Shown in pieces: positions 27,053-29,102 of a stretch of 29,102 nucleotides of DNA (position 1 is its first letter; each line of letters starts with the position of its first letter). A program made the position numbers and the translations under genes. The stretch lies in the NCBI RefSeq assembly GCF_000090795.2, contig NW_003546626.1, forward strand, positions 32,657 to 61,758, given 5' to 3'. The notes under the pieces are model-generated. The model was not told the DNA's origin. It ran no database searches and saw nothing but the letters and a program-made list of their open reading frames with translations. Source of the stretch: Amphimedon queenslandica (Eukaryota > Porifera > Demospongiae > Haplosclerida > Niphatidae).

Positions 27053-29102
27053 GTAATTTTACTTGAAGTGTTGAAAGAGGAGAGATGTAGCCTTCGGTGG
27101 GGCCCTGGTGCCTCTTGTTTTGTCTCTTTAATTGTCCGCCATTTTGTTTTATTTGTTCTTTCCCTTCAGGTATTAGATATGAAGCTTCTAGTGAGTGTAT
27201 TGAACGATTTGGAGAGTGTCCGGATTACAGCAGAAGATCTGACGGTAAGAGAAACGAGTATAATGTATAAATGATGATGGTAGGAATGAGAGGCTTTGTA
27301 GTTATGGGATGTGATGGTTTGGGATGCCAATTGGTTTATTTGGTATTTCAAGTGTGAAAATAAAATCATTTCATAATGATACTATGCTAGTATACTCATT
27401 CCTGTCCGTTTAATTTAGCATTTGTGATTTGAGTTGAGTCTAAAGGCGGTTTTACTAGTCCCGACATTACGTTGATGCTGAAGTTGAATTTGGTTCAACT
27501 CTAGCGTAAAAGCATGCGTCAAGGGGTCAAATCACCCACAATTTTGATTTAAAACTAATGACATGCTGGTCTAACGTTATATTGAGAACCTTCCTTAACT
27601 TAAGGCTCTTTTAGAGAATCAATATTAGTATACTGTGTAGTGGGTAATTTTTAAAGGGTAGATTTGGTTTGAGAGCCATTTGCCAAAATAAACCTGCCAT
27701 TTTGTGTCAATTACTAAAATAACAAGCTCTTAGAAACCAAATGCTTGTCTAGCCTCTCTCTACCAACTTTAAAAATTTTTTTAAATTGAAAATTCATAAA
27801 AAAATTTTATTTCATCGGCATCAGCTCAAACTTGCTACACAGCATAAGAGCATGTATATGTATCAGAAAAAATTATAAAAATGGAGAATTCTTTCCTAGT
27901 CATTTTTGAAAAAATTGGTCACAATCACTGTACTATAGTACAGGGACTTGGACCTGATTTATGAGTAATAAAAAAATTTGTAAAAAATTTAATTCTGGTC
28001 GGAATTAGCTCAAACTTGCTACACGATGTAAGAACATGTATATGTATCAAGAAAAATTATAAAAACTTTTAGTCATTTTTGGTGAAATTTGACCAAACAC
28101 CCTGTACTATTATAGTACAGGGACTTTGGCCTGTGTTTTGAGTAACTTTAAAATTTGTAAAAATATAACTTTTGATTGGAATCAGCTCAAACTTGTTACA
28201 CAACATAAGAACACGAATGTGTTTATGTAAATTTGTTAAGTGTTGGCTACCTTCAAATGGTAAACATTTTAAAGCTTTTATTTCCTATTGTTTAGGTAAC
28301 TCGTTTGGGTCTTTATATCAATAATGCAAGGCGTCAAACGAAAGACAAGACTCTCGCGAGACGCATGAAGGACCTTCTCAAAGAATGGAAGATACTAGTA
28401 CAGAACTCACAGTCCAACGGGGTGGCCCCTCCCTCCCAATTAACCACGCCCTCTATAAGCCCCGCCCCTTTATCAACCACGCCTGCTTTAGCCCTCAGTG
28501 AGGAGCCGTCAAGCGAAAGTGGTCTAGTAACTCCAAAACAAAATCCCCAGCTCTCTCACCGGAAACTATTACTTAGCAAATTATCTGCTTTTAAGAAGCC
28601 CCAGACCACACCTACTGCCACGCCTCCCACTATAGAACCTATAAATACTTCGCATTCGTTACCTCTAGCCCCCCCACCTCCTCTTCATGTGAGTAATGGT
28701 AAACCTGGCAGTACTAATAACTCACTCACTATTCGTTATCCTCTGGATCGATTACCCAAGCAGCAAGAAACTCGAGGTCCATTGATAGTAAGCATATCTC
28801 TTAGTTTAATTAAGTTGAGTGGACGTAATGAAGCCCCGCCCACAGAAGGAGTGCCGTTGCTACATCCTGGGCTAAATGAGAGATCCTCTCCTTTGTCATT
28901 TCAGTCGTTGTCTCCCGTTTCGTATCAAGAAACTAGACCTTCACCTCTTCCTCCTCCCTCCCTCTCTCTCCCCCTCCCTCCCCCACCCTCTCTCTCTCTC
29001 CCTCCCTCTCCCTCGTCACTCACTCCTCCGCTCATTGTCTCCATCCCTCTCTCTCTCCTGACCAGCCCCACTCTTGTTCCTGCGGCTAGGAACCGCTCCC
29101 GA
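26990..29102 (+). CDS. MED26: Mediator subunit 26 (MED26), N-terminal part, runs off the window
   Basis: Exons are 26990-27052, 27170-27244 and 28296 to at least 29102; all splice at phase 0. The first 315 residues are visible. Residues 8-85 form a TFIIS N-terminal (LW) domain: IKEELLRAIDESGN, then VLDMKLLVSVLNDLESVRIT, AEDLT and VTRLGLYINNARRQTKDKTL, then ARRMKDLLKEWKILV. It aligns without a gap to the human MED26 segment from AID to TRLG and on through the lysine-rich helix. MED26 sits in the Mediator complex in the nucleus, and its N-terminal domain recruits elongation factors (the ELL/EAF super-elongation complex) and TFIID. The rest is a Pro/Ser/Thr-rich linker, as expected for the family. 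The C-terminal Mediator-binding part lies beyond the window. Other TFIIS-N proteins (TCEA, elongin A, IWS1) fit less well. Confidence 0.88.
27053..27169 (+). other. MED26: MED26 intron 1, in-frame and stop-free
   Basis: This intron is 117 bp, exactly 39 codons, with no stop in the reading frame. Retention would insert VILLEVLKEERCSLRWGPGA and SCFVSLIVRHFVLFVLSLQ into the LW domain. Its acceptor CTTTCCCTTCAG is strong. It also contains the YY1-like site. Confidence 0.8.
27170..27244 (+). CDS. MED26: MED26 exon 2
   Basis: This exon has 25 codons, VLDMKLLVSVLNDLESVRIT and AEDLT. The donor is ACG|GTAAGA, a consensus. Confidence 0.88.
27631..27735 (+). repeat. MITE family A, decayed copy
   Basis: TACTGTGTAGTGGGTAATTT, then AAAGGGTAGATTTGGTT, CCATTTTGTG and CAATTACTAAAAT follow the order of the intact element at 5645. 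The right terminal repeat is missing. Confidence 0.6.
27770..28230 (+). repeat. Repeat family B, three tandem units of about 180 bp
   Basis: AGCTCAAACTTG(C/T)TACAC starts near 27823, 28007 and 28184 (spacing 184 and 177). Each unit continues CATAAGA(A/G)CATG and, in the first two, ATGTATCA-GAAAAATTATAAAAA. Between units lies a palindrome built on CTGTACTAT...ATAGTACAG followed by GGGACTT. Other copies are at 7983 (inverted) and 14022. Confidence 0.92.
28296..29102 (+). CDS. MED26: MED26 exon 3, open to the window edge
   Basis: There are 269 codons with no stop. The first 35 complete the LW domain. The rest is Pro/Ser/Thr-rich with CT-derived [16 protein letters not shown] stretches. A possible donor (ATA|GTAAGC at 28788) is not used in my model because the frame stays open and the peptide PLIVSISLSLI spans it and recurs later as PLIVSIPLSLL. 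Confidence 0.82.
28952..29012. repeat. MED26: CT-rich microsatellite inside MED26 coding sequence
   Basis: [18 protein letters not shown] repeat, in frame, encodes the Pro/Ser/Leu low-complexity stretch of exon 3. Length changes here would be a source of frameshifts. Confidence 0.75.

Larger units (their letters stand above)
27245..28295 (+). other. MED26: MED26 intron 2
   Basis: This intron is 1051 bp. It begins with unique sequence, then has a decayed MITE family A copy (27631-27735) and three tandem repeat family B units (27770-28230). The acceptor is CTATTGTTTAG. Confidence 0.88.

Noticed and set aside
1..29102. tRNA, rRNA, CRISPR array or bacterial operon
   Set aside because: I saw no cloverleaf with conserved A/B boxes, no rRNA segments and no spacer-repeat arrays; the regular repeats are microsatellites or eukaryotic tandem duplications.

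Overview
This is eukaryotic, animal-type DNA: AT-rich, with GT-AG introns, many microsatellites and dispersed repeats, one assembly gap of Ns, and three genes of animal type. Proteins such as Jun and the Mediator subunit MED26, compact TATA promoters, an Ig/FN3-type exon relic and a striking dispersed palindromic ACATGTACATGT repeat together suggest an early-branching animal. My best guess is a demosponge such as Amphimedon; this is inferred from gene content and texture, not proved.

Layout. Positions 1-7660 hold no exon I can recognise. They are repeat-rich and probably belong to a 5' intron of the first gene. Positions 7661-23062 (+) carry the last eight coding exons (276 aa) of an FGGY-family carbohydrate kinase, the orthologue of animal FGGY (D-ribulokinase type). 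The intron phases close perfectly, and the long introns are full of repeats, MITE-like elements, a dead fibronectin III exon and a 367-base gap. Only about 170 bp after the FGGY stop is a TATA box, followed by a single-exon Jun gene (23376-24410, 344 aa). It has a canonical bZIP domain and an N-terminal region like the JNK-docking and phosphorylation region of c-Jun. Its promoter holds a perfect CRE and a second CRE/AP-1-like site.

Positions 24.7-26.3 kb are non-coding. A minus-strand ORF (26553-26320) encodes a 77-aa protein that is 44% histidine and ends in a CaaX-type CVIL tail; it is the least familiar object here. A TATA promoter with NRF1-like and CRE-like sites at 26.77-26.83 kb drives a MED26 orthologue (TFIIS N-terminal/LW domain, exons at 26990, 27170 and 28296), which runs off the right edge of the window.

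The most interesting relationship is that FGGY and JUN are also neighbouring protein-coding genes in human (1p32). Their adjacency here suggests an ancient linkage, perhaps kept because Jun regulatory DNA lies in FGGY introns. The other notable signals are the His-rich CaaX ORF, an in-frame stop-free first intron in MED26, uORFs before MED26, and several repeat families shared between introns of both genes.
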